Both the position numbers and the translations under genes were made by a program. The notes beneath the pieces were generated by a model that was given only the letters and a program-made list of their open reading frames with translations, was not told where the DNA came from and made no database searches. Positions 1 to 5,694 of a stretch of DNA of 5,694 nt are shown piece after piece (the stretch's first letter is position 1; the number at the start of each line of letters is the position of its first letter). This DNA comes from Cryomorphaceae bacterium (lineage in GTDB: Bacteria; Bacteroidota; Bacteroidia; Flavobacteriales; BACL11): contig CATEYX010000169.1 of NCBI GenBank assembly GCA_949511925.1, forward strand, positions 1-5,694, read 5' to 3'.

Positions 1-179
1 GTCAAGAGCAACAGAAAGTTAATCCTGTTGATTATTATGTGTTTGGACACAGACATCTACCTCTAGAGCTTAAGATTAATAATAAAGCTACCTACATAAA
101 CCTTGGGGAATGGATAAGCCAAAAAACTTATGGAGTCTTAGAGAAGGGAATGTTAAAATTAGAAACCTATAAACAATAA
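1..179 (+). CDS. lpxH: C-terminal fragment of a metallophosphoesterase, probable UDP-2,3-diacylglucosamine diphosphatase (LpxH)
   Basis: The frame enters from the left edge (first complete codon at base 3) and gives 58 residues up to TAA at 177-179. The 5' part of the gene lies outside the window. The fragment contains the block YYVFGHRHLPLEL followed by TYINLGEWI. GHRH (bases 45-56) corresponds to the last metal-binding GHxH motif of calcineurin-like phosphoesterases, and the downstream INLGEWI segment is typical of LpxH-like proteins. LpxH is a peripheral inner-membrane enzyme that hydrolyses UDP-2,3-diacylglucosamine to lipid X and UMP in lipid A synthesis. The assignment rests on the C-terminus only; the remaining metal ligands are not visible, so another metallophosphoesterase is possible. 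The gene converges on the M43 protease gene and shares a terminator with it. Nothing in this stretch suggests disruption. Confidence 0.75.
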   Translation, partial: QEQQKVNPVDYYVFGHRHLPLELKINNKATYINLGEWISQKTYGVLEKGMLKLETYKQ

Positions 180-180
180 A

Positions 181-204
181 AAAGCCATCATTTCTGATGG
201 CTTT
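181..204. terminator. Bidirectional rho-independent terminator
   Basis: A perfect inverted repeat has arms AAAGCCATCA (181-190) and TGATGGCTTT (195-204) around the 4-base loop TTTC. On the plus strand it is followed by CTTTTTATATTTTTTT. On the minus strand the stem is followed by TTTATTG, extending the T run of the arm itself. It therefore fits a terminator for both the lpxH-like gene, whose stop codon ends at 179, and the converging protease gene, whose stop codon begins at 225 on the minus strand. Confidence 0.9.
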
Positions 205-222
205 CTTTTTATATTTTTTTGA

Positions 223-2928
223 TTACTTCATAAGTAATTTATCCGTCATAACTATATCTCCATCAGCAACAACCTTAACAAAATAGATTCCTGTTTCAAT
301 ATGAGACAAATCAATATTATTGATCACATAATAGTTGCTCTCTATATCACCACTAAATAAATGCATTATCTCTGCACCTAAAATATTCACTAACTTAACC
401 TCAACCTCTTTATCAGCTAAATTATTAAGTTCAATAAATGTATTCCCATCTGTAGGATTAGGATAAATTGAAACTCTGGATGCAGGTGAAGCAATTATAG
501 AGTTAGAAAGCATTAAAGTAGCGGCTTCTCCAATTTTAATATTATCTAGATAGAAATTATTTGCAGTACCATTAGTAACATATTCGAATTTGAATTTGAT
601 ATTGTTATTTTTTAACTGATTCTTTGTCATAACTGTATCACTCCACTCATCAGTAGTTGGTTTGAAATTAGTTGAATACAAACCTGAATTAGCTACATCC
701 ACATTGGTTAACGAACCCAAAGTTCTCCATACTGCTCCACAATCATACGAATAATATACATTAACCTCATTCACAGGAAAAGTATTTACTGAAGCTCCTG
801 AATACGAAAACTTAATTGCTGGATTTGTTAAAGCGCTTAGGTCATAAGCTACTGATATCAACTCATCAGTTTCACCTAAAGTCAGATTATCTTTATCTAT
901 CATCAAGCCTGCAGAACCAGATACGGCTACTCCATTTACCCATTCCCACGAAGAATTCTCAATTGCATTAAAGCTCCATTCACCTGTAGACTCACCTTTA
1001 GTCACTTGCCAGTCTAACGATAATTCAGAAACATTCTCAAAATCATAAGTATAATTTCCTGTATTATTTGAAGATGATGAAGGAGAAACAATAATTACAC
1101 TTTCTCTTACAGTTGTTGATGCACAAGAGTTCGTGTAATAAGCAATATATGTTGTTTGCCCTACTTCTCCTCTATAAAAAAGAGTATCCATAAAGTAAGC
1201 ATCAAAAGACTCACTTTCATAATTACCATAGTAATAAGTTAAAATCTCACCTGAAAAATGAACTGAATCTAGTTGCCATACAGAAAAACATAAAGCTAAT
1301 CTATCATATTCTTCAATCGTAAGAGACTCACCATAATTAGCTGAAAAAACTAACTGGAAAGTATCTAATCCTAAAGGAAAAGATGAATGAGCTCCTAAAA
1401 CACTATCTTCTGGAGCATTATATTTCCATGCAGATTCTATACTTAATGAATCTACATCAAGATGTAAACTAATATTTAAAGCATTCATAGCTGACAATTC
1501 AGCCTCAGTCCCTTGGACATTTAATGTTTCAACAATTGAATCATACGAATTTGCATTTAACAAATCTAAATCAGATAAACTTGAAGCTCTAGCCTCAGTT
1601 GTCTCATTGTATTCAATAGTTAACGATACATCAAAACTACCTGCTTCTTCATAATCATGAACAACAAAATCTCCAGATGAATCATCTGTATTACCATCAC
1701 CATAATCCCAAATATAAGCACTAATTGTTCCAGCAGAAAATTGACTTTTATTTGCTTTAAACAATATACTTTCTCCTAAACATATTGAGTATCCTGATTG
1801 ACTTGCAAAGTCAGCATTCTGATTACAAGTTGGAGATATAAAACCGTCCGCAACTCCAGTCAAAGCAATGTTTTCAGCTGACCACATATACTCTCTAAAT
1901 CCAAAACCAGAAACGCCTGCATCTTCATCATAAATTCCTTCTAAAGTTTCATTCATTACATCAACTTGCCCTTCAGAAAACATAGTAACATAGTTATCAT
2001 TAGTATAATCCATGTAATTCATAAACATTTCACCTGCCGGATTTAATGAATCAGCAACACAACCTTGAGACGCCAAACCAACATGATAAGGAAAAAGAGC
2101 TGGAGTTGGAAATGGTCCAGGGTTAGCTCCTGCTCCATTAGAAAACCTATGAGCTGGAGTATCTCTCACGTTATCATCACCACAAGTTGCGTCCCCCCAA
2201 ATATGCCTTAATCCTAACCAATGACCTACTTCATGAGTTAAAGTTGTTGATGTCAAATCTGACATCACACCTGCTTTAAGCGCTACACCATCTGTTGACA
2301 TTACGCCAGTAGAAGGAAATTGAGCAAAACCTAACAATGTATTCCCATCATCTTGGGGTGCAAAACTAAGAAGTGTCCAAATATTCAAATATTGAAATGA
2401 ATTCCAATAACTTAAACCTTTAATAGAATTTCTGTTTTCTGGTCTATTAGTCAATTCTGATTGCACTCTCAAAATTCCATTTGTAGAGTTTCCATTAGGA
2501 TCAATTTTAGCTAAACGAAATTCGACATTAGCTACACCTATAACTGACGCAAAAATATCTGGAGTTAAAGGATTACCACTTAACTGATTTAAGAATTTAT
2601 CCGATTGACCATTTATATTTTTATTCAAAGCATCAATTGCTCCCTGAATAACTGCATCAGAAATATTTTCACCTCCAAAATCATGGATAACATGTACTAC
2701 AACAGGAATAATTTTTTTTCCATTTTCTATTTTTAAATGCTTCATTTTACCTAAAACTGATTTATAATCAGCTTCTAAATCGGCATTAATCCCTTCCAGG
2801 TTCTGATAAAAAGCAGGAAATTTTTGTTCTTGCTCTTGATAAGAGCCGTCATAGGTACCACACTTTTGTGCATTTACTGAAGTAACTGCTAAAAAAGCAA
2901 AAATTAAAGTTAAAAGTCTATTTTTCAT
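223..2928 (-). CDS. Secreted M43 (pappalysin/cytophagalysin-type) zinc metalloprotease with PKD domain and T9SS sorting tail
   Basis: This 901-residue protein is predicted to be exported by Sec, then carried across the outer membrane by the type IX system, and to cleave extracellular proteins. Residues 1-20 form a signal peptide (cleavage near VNA|QKC). Residues 72-82 (KIIPVVVHVIH) open the M43 catalytic domain. The zinc motif HEVGHWLGLRH spans 232-242, with ligands H232, H236 and H242 and catalytic E233. The Met-turn lies in MNYMDY (303-308, M306) and is followed by MFSEGQ. A PKD domain covers about 385-440, with WDYGDG at 407-412. Residues about 445-612 match nothing I recognise. A serine-rich linker (615-620) leads to a MAM-like jelly-roll (about 627-800). 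The T9SS type A sorting domain starts at SIYPNPTDG (820-828) and ends in LLMK. Start: ATG directly ahead of the signal peptide; there is no Shine-Dalgarno sequence. The reading frame is intact. Physiological substrate unknown. Confidence 0.94.
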   Translation of the reverse strand: MKNRLLTLIFAFLAVTSVNAQKCGTYDGSYQEQEQKFPAFYQNLEGINADLEADYKSVLGKMKHLKIENGKKIIPVVVHVIHDFGGENISDAVIQGAIDALNKNINGQSDKFLNQLSGNPLTPDIFASVIGVANVEFRLAKIDPNGNSTNGILRVQSELTNRPENRNSIKGLSYWNSFQYLNIWTLLSFAPQDDGNTLLGFAQFPSTGVMSTDGVALKAGVMSDLTSTTLTHEVGHWLGLRHIWGDATCGDDNVRDTPAHRFSNGAGANPGPFPTPALFPYHVGLASQGCVADSLNPAGEMFMNYMDYTNDNYVTMFSEGQVDVMNETLEGIYDEDAGVSGFGFREYMWSAENIALTGVADGFISPTCNQNADFASQSGYSICLGESILFKANKSQFSAGTISAYIWDYGDGNTDDSSGDFVVHDYEEAGSFDVSLTIEYNETTEARASSLSDLDLLNANSYDSIVETLNVQGTEAELSAMNALNISLHLDVDSLSIESAWKYNAPEDSVLGAHSSFPLGLDTFQLVFSANYGESLTIEEYDRLALCFSVWQLDSVHFSGEILTYYYGNYESESFDAYFMDTLFYRGEVGQTTYIAYYTNSCASTTVRESVIIVSPSSSSNNTGNYTYDFENVSELSLDWQVTKGESTGEWSFNAIENSSWEWVNGVAVSGSAGLMIDKDNLTLGETDELISVAYDLSALTNPAIKFSYSGASVNTFPVNEVNVYYSYDCGAVWRTLGSLTNVDVANSGLYSTNFKPTTDEWSDTVMTKNQLKNNNIKFKFEYVTNGTANNFYLDNIKIGEAATLMLSNSIIASPASRVSIYPNPTDGNTFIELNNLADKEVEVKLVNILGAEIMHLFSGDIESNYYVINNIDLSHIETGIYFVKVVADGDIVMTDKLLMK

Positions 2929-2958
2929 ATTGAATGAATTTGTTAAAATTTAAGGTAA

Positions 2959-2966
2959 CAAATATA
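2959..2966 (-). promoter_or_regulatory. Candidate Bacteroidota -7 promoter element for the M43 protease gene
   Basis: On the minus strand this reads TATATTTG, an exact match to TAnnTTTG, the -7 element used by the Bacteroidota primary sigma factor. It lies 30 nt before the protease ATG, implying a leader of roughly 25 nt. No exact -33 TTG is present at the usual distance (GGTTA is the nearest sequence), so the call rests on one element plus position. It suggests the protease can be transcribed independently of lipA. Confidence 0.5.
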
Positions 2967-3022
2967 ATGATTATCTACTATATAACCAGCATCTTACATA
3001 AAAAAATAAAAGCAATAAATTA

Positions 3023-3877
3023 CTAGCTAATATGTTTTTCAGCATGATAAGAGGACCGCACTAAAGGACTGCTTTCAACATGTTGAAAACCAAGAGAAAG
3101 ACCGATCTCTTTATACTTATCAAATTGTTTAGGAGTAATAAATTCAAGTACTGAAAGATGTTTTTTTGATGGCTGTAAATACTGGCCAATAGTCATAATT
3201 GAAACACCAACAGCTCTTAAATCATTCATAGTTTCAACCACTTCTCCTTCAGTTTCACCTAAACCAAGCATAATTCCTGATTTAGTCCTAATACCACCTT
3301 CACTTAAGTATCTCAACACATCCAAACTTCTATCATATTTAGCTTGTATCCTTACTTTTTTAGTCAATCTTCTTACGGTCTCCATATTATGAGAAACCAC
3401 CTCAGGCGCCACATCAATAATAGGCTGAATATCTTTTAATCTTCCTTTAAAATCAGGAATCAAAGTTTCCATTGTAGTTTCAGGGTTTTCTTTTCGTATT
3501 TCATTGATAGTTTCCACCCAAATACTTGCACCTCCATCTTTCAAATCATCACGATCAACAGAAGTAATAACGGCATGTTTTACTTTCATTAACTGAACAG
3601 AACGGGCAACTTTTTTAGGCTCTAAAATATCAACTGCCAATGGGCGACCAGTCATAACATTACAAAAACCACATGAACGTGTACATATATTTCCAAGAAT
3701 CATAAAGGTCGCAGTACCAGCACCCCAGCATTCACCCATATTCGGACAATTTCCACTTTCACAAATAGTGTGCAAATCATGAGACTTAGTAATTCCTCTA
3801 ACAGCCTTGTAAGCTTGCCCAGTAGGCAGCTTTACTTTTAGCCATTTTGGTTTTTTTATTTTCTCTTTTATCTCCAA
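3023..3877 (-). CDS. lipA: Lipoyl synthase (radical SAM)
   Basis: LipA inserts two sulfur atoms into protein-bound octanoyl groups, making the lipoyl cofactor of 2-oxoacid dehydrogenases and the glycine cleavage system in the cytoplasm. All signature residues are present. The auxiliary [4Fe-4S] cluster motif CX4CX5C is C39, C44 and C50. The radical SAM motif CX3CX2C is C65, C69 and C72 (CTRSCGFC). The C-terminal RSSY (274-277) supplies the serine ligand of the auxiliary cluster. VSHNMETV, RTKSGIMLGLGE and IGQYLQPSKKH are typical family blocks. The 284 residues are full length for Bacteroidota. The start is unusual: TTG at 3875-3877, with no in-frame ATG between it and an upstream in-frame TGA. 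Starting at the next internal Met would remove C39 and C44, so TTG (or a neighbouring non-ATG codon) must be used. The gene begins 8 nt after a small lipoprotein gene, so coupled translation is likely. No convincing terminator follows. Confidence 0.97.
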   Translation of the reverse strand: MEIKEKIKKPKWLKVKLPTGQAYKAVRGITKSHDLHTICESGNCPNMGECWGAGTATFMILGNICTRSCGFCNVMTGRPLAVDILEPKKVARSVQLMKVKHAVITSVDRDDLKDGGASIWVETINEIRKENPETTMETLIPDFKGRLKDIQPIIDVAPEVVSHNMETVRRLTKKVRIQAKYDRSLDVLRYLSEGGIRTKSGIMLGLGETEGEVVETMNDLRAVGVSIMTIGQYLQPSKKHLSVLEFITPKQFDKYKEIGLSLGFQHVESSPLVRSSYHAEKHIS

Positions 3878-3885
3878 AATAAGTA

Positions 3886-4008
3886 TTAAGCTGGTAAAAT
3901 TGAAGATTCAACTACACCAACACCAGGACAATGACCACTATGAACAGCGCAAGATGAAAGAAAACTAACTAAGACTATTGAGATTGCAAAAAATACTACT
4001 TTTTTCAT
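3886..4008 (-). CDS. Small lipoprotein of 40 residues, unknown function
   Basis: ATG at 4006-4008 opens a 40-codon frame closed by TAA at 3886-3888. The N-terminus MKKVVFFAISIVLVSF is a textbook signal sequence: two lysines followed by a hydrophobic core. It leads into the lipobox LSSC (residues 17-20), so C20 is the expected lipidation site for signal peptidase II. The mature peptide would be only 21 residues, beginning CAVHSGHCPGVG, with a second cysteine (C27), two histidines (H23, H26) and a glycine-rich turn. I do not recognise a family and assign no function. Support for it being real: a complete lipoprotein signal in a short frame, a -7 promoter match 16 nt upstream, and tight placement 8 nt ahead of lipA on the same strand. 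It could alternatively act as a short leader frame controlling lipA translation. No surface-export signal (charged residues right after the cysteine) is evident, so periplasmic facing is the default guess. Confidence 0.75.
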   Translation of the reverse strand: MKKVVFFAISIVLVSFLSSCAVHSGHCPGVGVVESSILPA

Positions 4009-4024
4009 TGAAAATAATTTTTGA

Positions 4025-4032
4025 CAAAAATA
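4025..4032 (-). promoter_or_regulatory. Candidate -7 element for the small lipoprotein-lipA unit
   Basis: On the minus strand this reads TATTTTTG, matching TAnnTTTG exactly. It lies 16 nt before the lipoprotein ATG, which gives a leader of about 10-12 nt. No TTG is seen at the usual -33 distance. As the only promoter-like site upstream of lipA in this gap, it probably drives lipoprotein and lipA together. Confidence 0.5.
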
Positions 4033-4052
4033 CATTATTAAAACAGATTAGC

Positions 4053-4060
4053 TATCTTTG
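4053..4060 (+). promoter_or_regulatory. Candidate -7 element for the ung operon, giving a near-leaderless mRNA
   Basis: TATCTTTG matches TAnnTTTG exactly and lies only 10 nt before the ung ATG at 4071. Transcription starting a few bases downstream would leave a leader of about 4-7 nt. The intervening AAATAATAAA has no Shine-Dalgarno sequence. No TTG lies at the normal -33 distance; the nearest, in TTGACA at 4021-4026, is about 29 nt away. Confidence 0.5.
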
Positions 4061-4070
4061 AAATAATAAA

Positions 4071-4772
4071 ATGACAACTACAAAATTACACCTCCATTCG
4101 GAATGGAAAGCATTTTTAAGTGAGGAACTAAATTCCAATAACTTTCAAGCAATTATTAACGATTTAGCAATTGAAAGAAAAAGCCATACTATTTTGCCTG
4201 CAAATGATTTAATTTTTAATGCTTTCAACTTTACAACACCTAGCAATATTAAAGTTGTAATTTTAGGACAAGACCCTTACCATAGGAAAGGTCAAGCGCA
4301 CGGACTTTCGTTTTCGGTACCTAATGGCGTGAAAATACCGCCCTCTTTACGGAATATATACAAAGAATTACAAAGCGACCTAAACTATTCTAATTCTAGT
4401 AATGGAAACCTAGAATCTTGGGCAAAACAAGGTGTATTACTAATGAATGCAACATTAACTGTCAGAGAGAAAAAAGCTGGCTCACATCAAAAATTAGGCT
4501 GGGAATTATTTACCGATAGTATAATTAAAAAAATATCAGATAAAAATGAAGGTGTAGTCTTTTTACTTTGGGGCGCATTTGCTCAAAAAAAATCAGTGTT
4601 GATTAATACAAACAAACATCATATTTTAACGACTACTCACCCCTCTCCTTTTTCGGCATACAGAGGTTTTTTGGGATGCAAGCACTTTTCAAAAACAAAT
4701 AAAATACTCTTAAATAATAATCAGAAACCTATAAATTGGAAATTATGTTCAGAACCCTTAACCTTATTTTAA
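4071..4772 (+). CDS. ung: Uracil-DNA glycosylase, family 1
   Basis: Ung removes uracil from DNA, arising by cytosine deamination or dUTP incorporation, and starts base-excision repair. The 233 residues are close to the 229 of E. coli Ung. Motif 1, GQDPYH (66-71), contains the catalytic aspartate D68 and Y70, which excludes thymine from the pocket. The pocket also shows F81 in GLSFSVP and N126 in LLMNATLTV. Motif 2, HPSP, is at 190-193 with catalytic H190, followed by the loop SAYRGFLGCKHFS. The position after HPSP, normally the DNA-intercalating leucine (L191 in E. coli), is F194 (codon TTT). LLWGAFAQKK (166-174) is the usual core strand and turn. The start is the ATG 10 nt after a -7 promoter match, and it gives the expected N-terminus. 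The 3' end overlaps the next gene by 28 nt, suggesting an operon with coupled translation. Confidence 0.98.
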   Translation: MTTTKLHLHSEWKAFLSEELNSNNFQAIINDLAIERKSHTILPANDLIFNAFNFTTPSNIKVVILGQDPYHRKGQAHGLSFSVPNGVKIPPSLRNIYKELQSDLNYSNSSNGNLESWAKQGVLLMNATLTVREKKAGSHQKLGWELFTDSIIKKISDKNEGVVFLLWGAFAQKKSVLINTNKHHILTTTHPSPFSAYRGFLGCKHFSKTNKILLNNNQKPINWKLCSEPLTLF

Positions 4773-5335
4773 TTAGCTTAATTAGTTTAAATACAACAGC
4801 TCAAAATTCAATAATTGAGCTTGTAAATAATTATTTGGATAGAAAAAACGCTTTTACTGATGAGGTAATTTATGTATCCATAAAACAACAAAAGCTTTAT
4901 CACATTCAACATGATAGTATTATTAAAGAATATGTTATTTCAAGTTCAGCATACGGAATAGGTAGCGCATCAGGAAGTAATAAAACACCGATAGGATTAC
5001 ACAAAATAAGAGAAAAGCATGGAGAAAAAACACCAATTAATGGCAGAATGACAGGAAGAGTGTTTCACGGCAATATCGCCACTATATATACTGACCAAAC
5101 AAAAAGCAAAACTGATGATGTAACCAGTAGGATATTATGGTTAGAAGGATTGGAAAAAGGCAAAAATAAAGGAGAAGGAATTGATTCCTTTAAACGATAC
5201 ATTTACATACACGGAACATCAGAAGAAGGAAAGTTAGGAAAGCCTGCCTCACATGGATGTATAAGAATGAAAAATAAAGAAGTAATTGACTTGTATAATC
5301 TAGTAGAAGTTGGTACTTTGGTCCTCATTTTATAA
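4745..5335 (+). CDS. Secreted L,D-transpeptidase (YkuD domain)
   Basis: The protein is a predicted periplasmic cysteine transpeptidase acting on peptidoglycan stem peptides (3-3 cross-links, D-amino-acid exchange or protein attachment; which one cannot be told from sequence). From the ATG it has 196 residues. Residues 1-19 (MFRTLNLILISLISLNTTA) form a Sec signal peptide with cleavage before QNS. The YkuD domain runs from about 42 to 196: TPIG at 81-84, ILWLEGLE before the active site, IHGT with H156, and the catalytic block SHGCIRM (169-175) with nucleophile C172, supporting H170 and R174. A TTG nine bases upstream (4736) is in frame, but the ATG at 4745 starts the signal peptide cleanly and is preferred. 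The start lies inside the 3' end of ung in another frame (28-nt overlap), so it is probably co-translated from the ung transcript. It is the only cell-envelope enzyme in this cluster. Confidence 0.93.
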   Translation: MFRTLNLILISLISLNTTAQNSIIELVNNYLDRKNAFTDEVIYVSIKQQKLYHIQHDSIIKEYVISSSAYGIGSASGSNKTPIGLHKIREKHGEKTPINGRMTGRVFHGNIATIYTDQTKSKTDDVTSRILWLEGLEKGKNKGEGIDSFKRYIYIHGTSEEGKLGKPASHGCIRMKNKEVIDLYNLVEVGTLVLIL

Positions 5336-5350
5336 TTCAAAAAAACACTT

Positions 5351-5694
5351 ATGGAATATCTAGTTTTAATAGTATTAGTTGCTGGTTTTGCACTAGTTTA
5401 TTTCAAAAAAGAATCCGTTACTGAAGATAATTCTGAAGAAGATAAAAATAGAATTTTAGAATTAGAAAAATCGCTTGTAGCTAAAGAAACTGAGGTGAAA
5501 CAACAACAACAAAACATTGACATCGCCAATGCCAAAACCACTGCTTTTGAACAAGTAAAAACTGAAAACACTACGCTTAAAGAAAAACTTTCCAATATCG
5601 AGCAAGAAAGAAATAATCTTAAAAATGAGAATGTATTTCTGAAAAAAGAAGAAGAAAACAGAAATGAAACGCTAAGAAAATCAATTGAATCAAC
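5351..5694 (+). CDS. rmuC: N-terminal part of a membrane-anchored coiled-coil protein, possibly DNA recombination protein RmuC
   Basis: ATG at 5351 opens a frame with no stop through 5694 (114 complete codons), so the gene is cut by the window edge. Residues 2-18 (EYLVLIVLVAGFALVYF) form one transmembrane segment without a cleavage site. From about residue 30 the chain is Glu/Lys/Asn/Gln-rich, with heptad-like leucine and isoleucine spacing (ILELEKSLVAKE, LKEKLSNIEQER), typical of a long coiled coil. This membrane anchor plus coiled coil is the N-terminal layout of RmuC, whose nuclease-like domain lies further downstream and is not visible here; RmuC limits DNA inversions and rearrangements. 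Without that domain the name is tentative, and any anchored coiled-coil protein would look similar. The gene follows the L,D-transpeptidase stop by 15 nt with no terminator between, so it is probably the third gene of the ung operon. A CAA run (5500-5511) encodes four glutamines. Confidence 0.55.
   Translation, partial: MEYLVLIVLVAGFALVYFKKESVTEDNSEEDKNRILELEKSLVAKETEVKQQQQNIDIANAKTTAFEQVKTENTTLKEKLSNIEQERNNLKNENVFLKKEEENRNETLRKSIES

Noticed and set aside
2992..3022. T-rich tract on the minus strand after lipA as a terminator
   Set aside because: There is a run of T after the lipA stop, but only a 4-bp AT-only inverted repeat (ATTA/TAAT) precedes it, too weak to call. Read-through into the protease gene remains possible.
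4021..4026. TTGACA, identical to the E. coli -35 consensus
   Set aside because: Bacteroidota do not use this element in the E. coli manner, no good -10 lies 17 nt downstream, and it is about 29 nt from the TAnnTTTG match, too far for the -33/-7 pair.
4736..4744. TTG at 4736 as start of the L,D-transpeptidase
   Set aside because: It is in frame but adds only three residues ahead of an ATG that begins the signal peptide directly, so the ATG at 4745 is preferred.
5500..5511. CAA repeat as a phase-variable microsatellite
   Set aside because: There are only four units, in a trinucleotide that keeps the frame, so slippage would not switch the gene off. It is simply four glutamines in a Gln/Glu-rich coiled coil.
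5398..5595. Open frame of 65 residues on the minus strand, Ser/Phe/Val/Cys-rich
   Set aside because: It lies antisense to the coiled-coil gene starting at 5351. The Ser/Phe/Leu bias is what reverse-complemented Glu/Lys/Asn codons produce. It has no promoter or independent support.

Overview
The window looks like chromosomal DNA of a Bacteroidota bacterium, most likely a member of the Flavobacteriia. The base composition is AT-rich. The large secreted protease ends in a type IX secretion (T9SS) sorting domain, which is specific to this phylum. Three intergenic sites match the Bacteroidota -7 promoter element TAnnTTTG. None of the starts has a clear Shine-Dalgarno sequence. The LipA and LpxH sequences also read like Bacteroidota orthologues.

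Layout from left to right. (1) Bases 1-179 (+) hold the C-terminal end of a metallophosphoesterase, probably LpxH of lipid A synthesis. (2) A perfect 10-bp hairpin at 181-204 serves as a shared terminator for two converging genes. (3) Bases 223-2928 (-) encode a 901-residue secreted M43 metalloprotease with a PKD domain, an unassigned middle segment, a MAM-like domain and a T9SS tail. (4) Bases 3023-3877 (-) encode lipoyl synthase LipA, which appears to start at TTG. It sits 8 nt downstream of a 40-residue lipoprotein gene (3886-4008, -) that is easily missed because of its size. (5) Bases 4009-4070 are a compact divergent promoter region. (6) The plus-strand cluster is ung (4071-4772), an L,D-transpeptidase gene overlapping it by 28 nt (4745-5335), and 15 nt later a membrane-anchored coiled-coil protein cut by the window edge (5351 onward), tentatively RmuC.

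The minus-strand genes divide into a probable lipoprotein-lipA unit and a protease gene with its own candidate promoter. The plus-strand cluster joins base-excision repair (Ung), peptidoglycan modification (L,D-transpeptidase) and possibly a DNA maintenance protein (RmuC) in one likely transcript. There is no gene-free stretch above 100 bases. I see no mobile element, CRISPR array, tRNA, rRNA or prophage feature.

Most of the window is ordinary housekeeping DNA, and I do not see a clearly new system. The points most worth a second look are the tiny lipoprotein upstream of lipA, the Leu-to-Phe change in the DNA-intercalation loop of Ung, the unassigned middle region of the protease, and the very short leaders implied by the divergent promoters.
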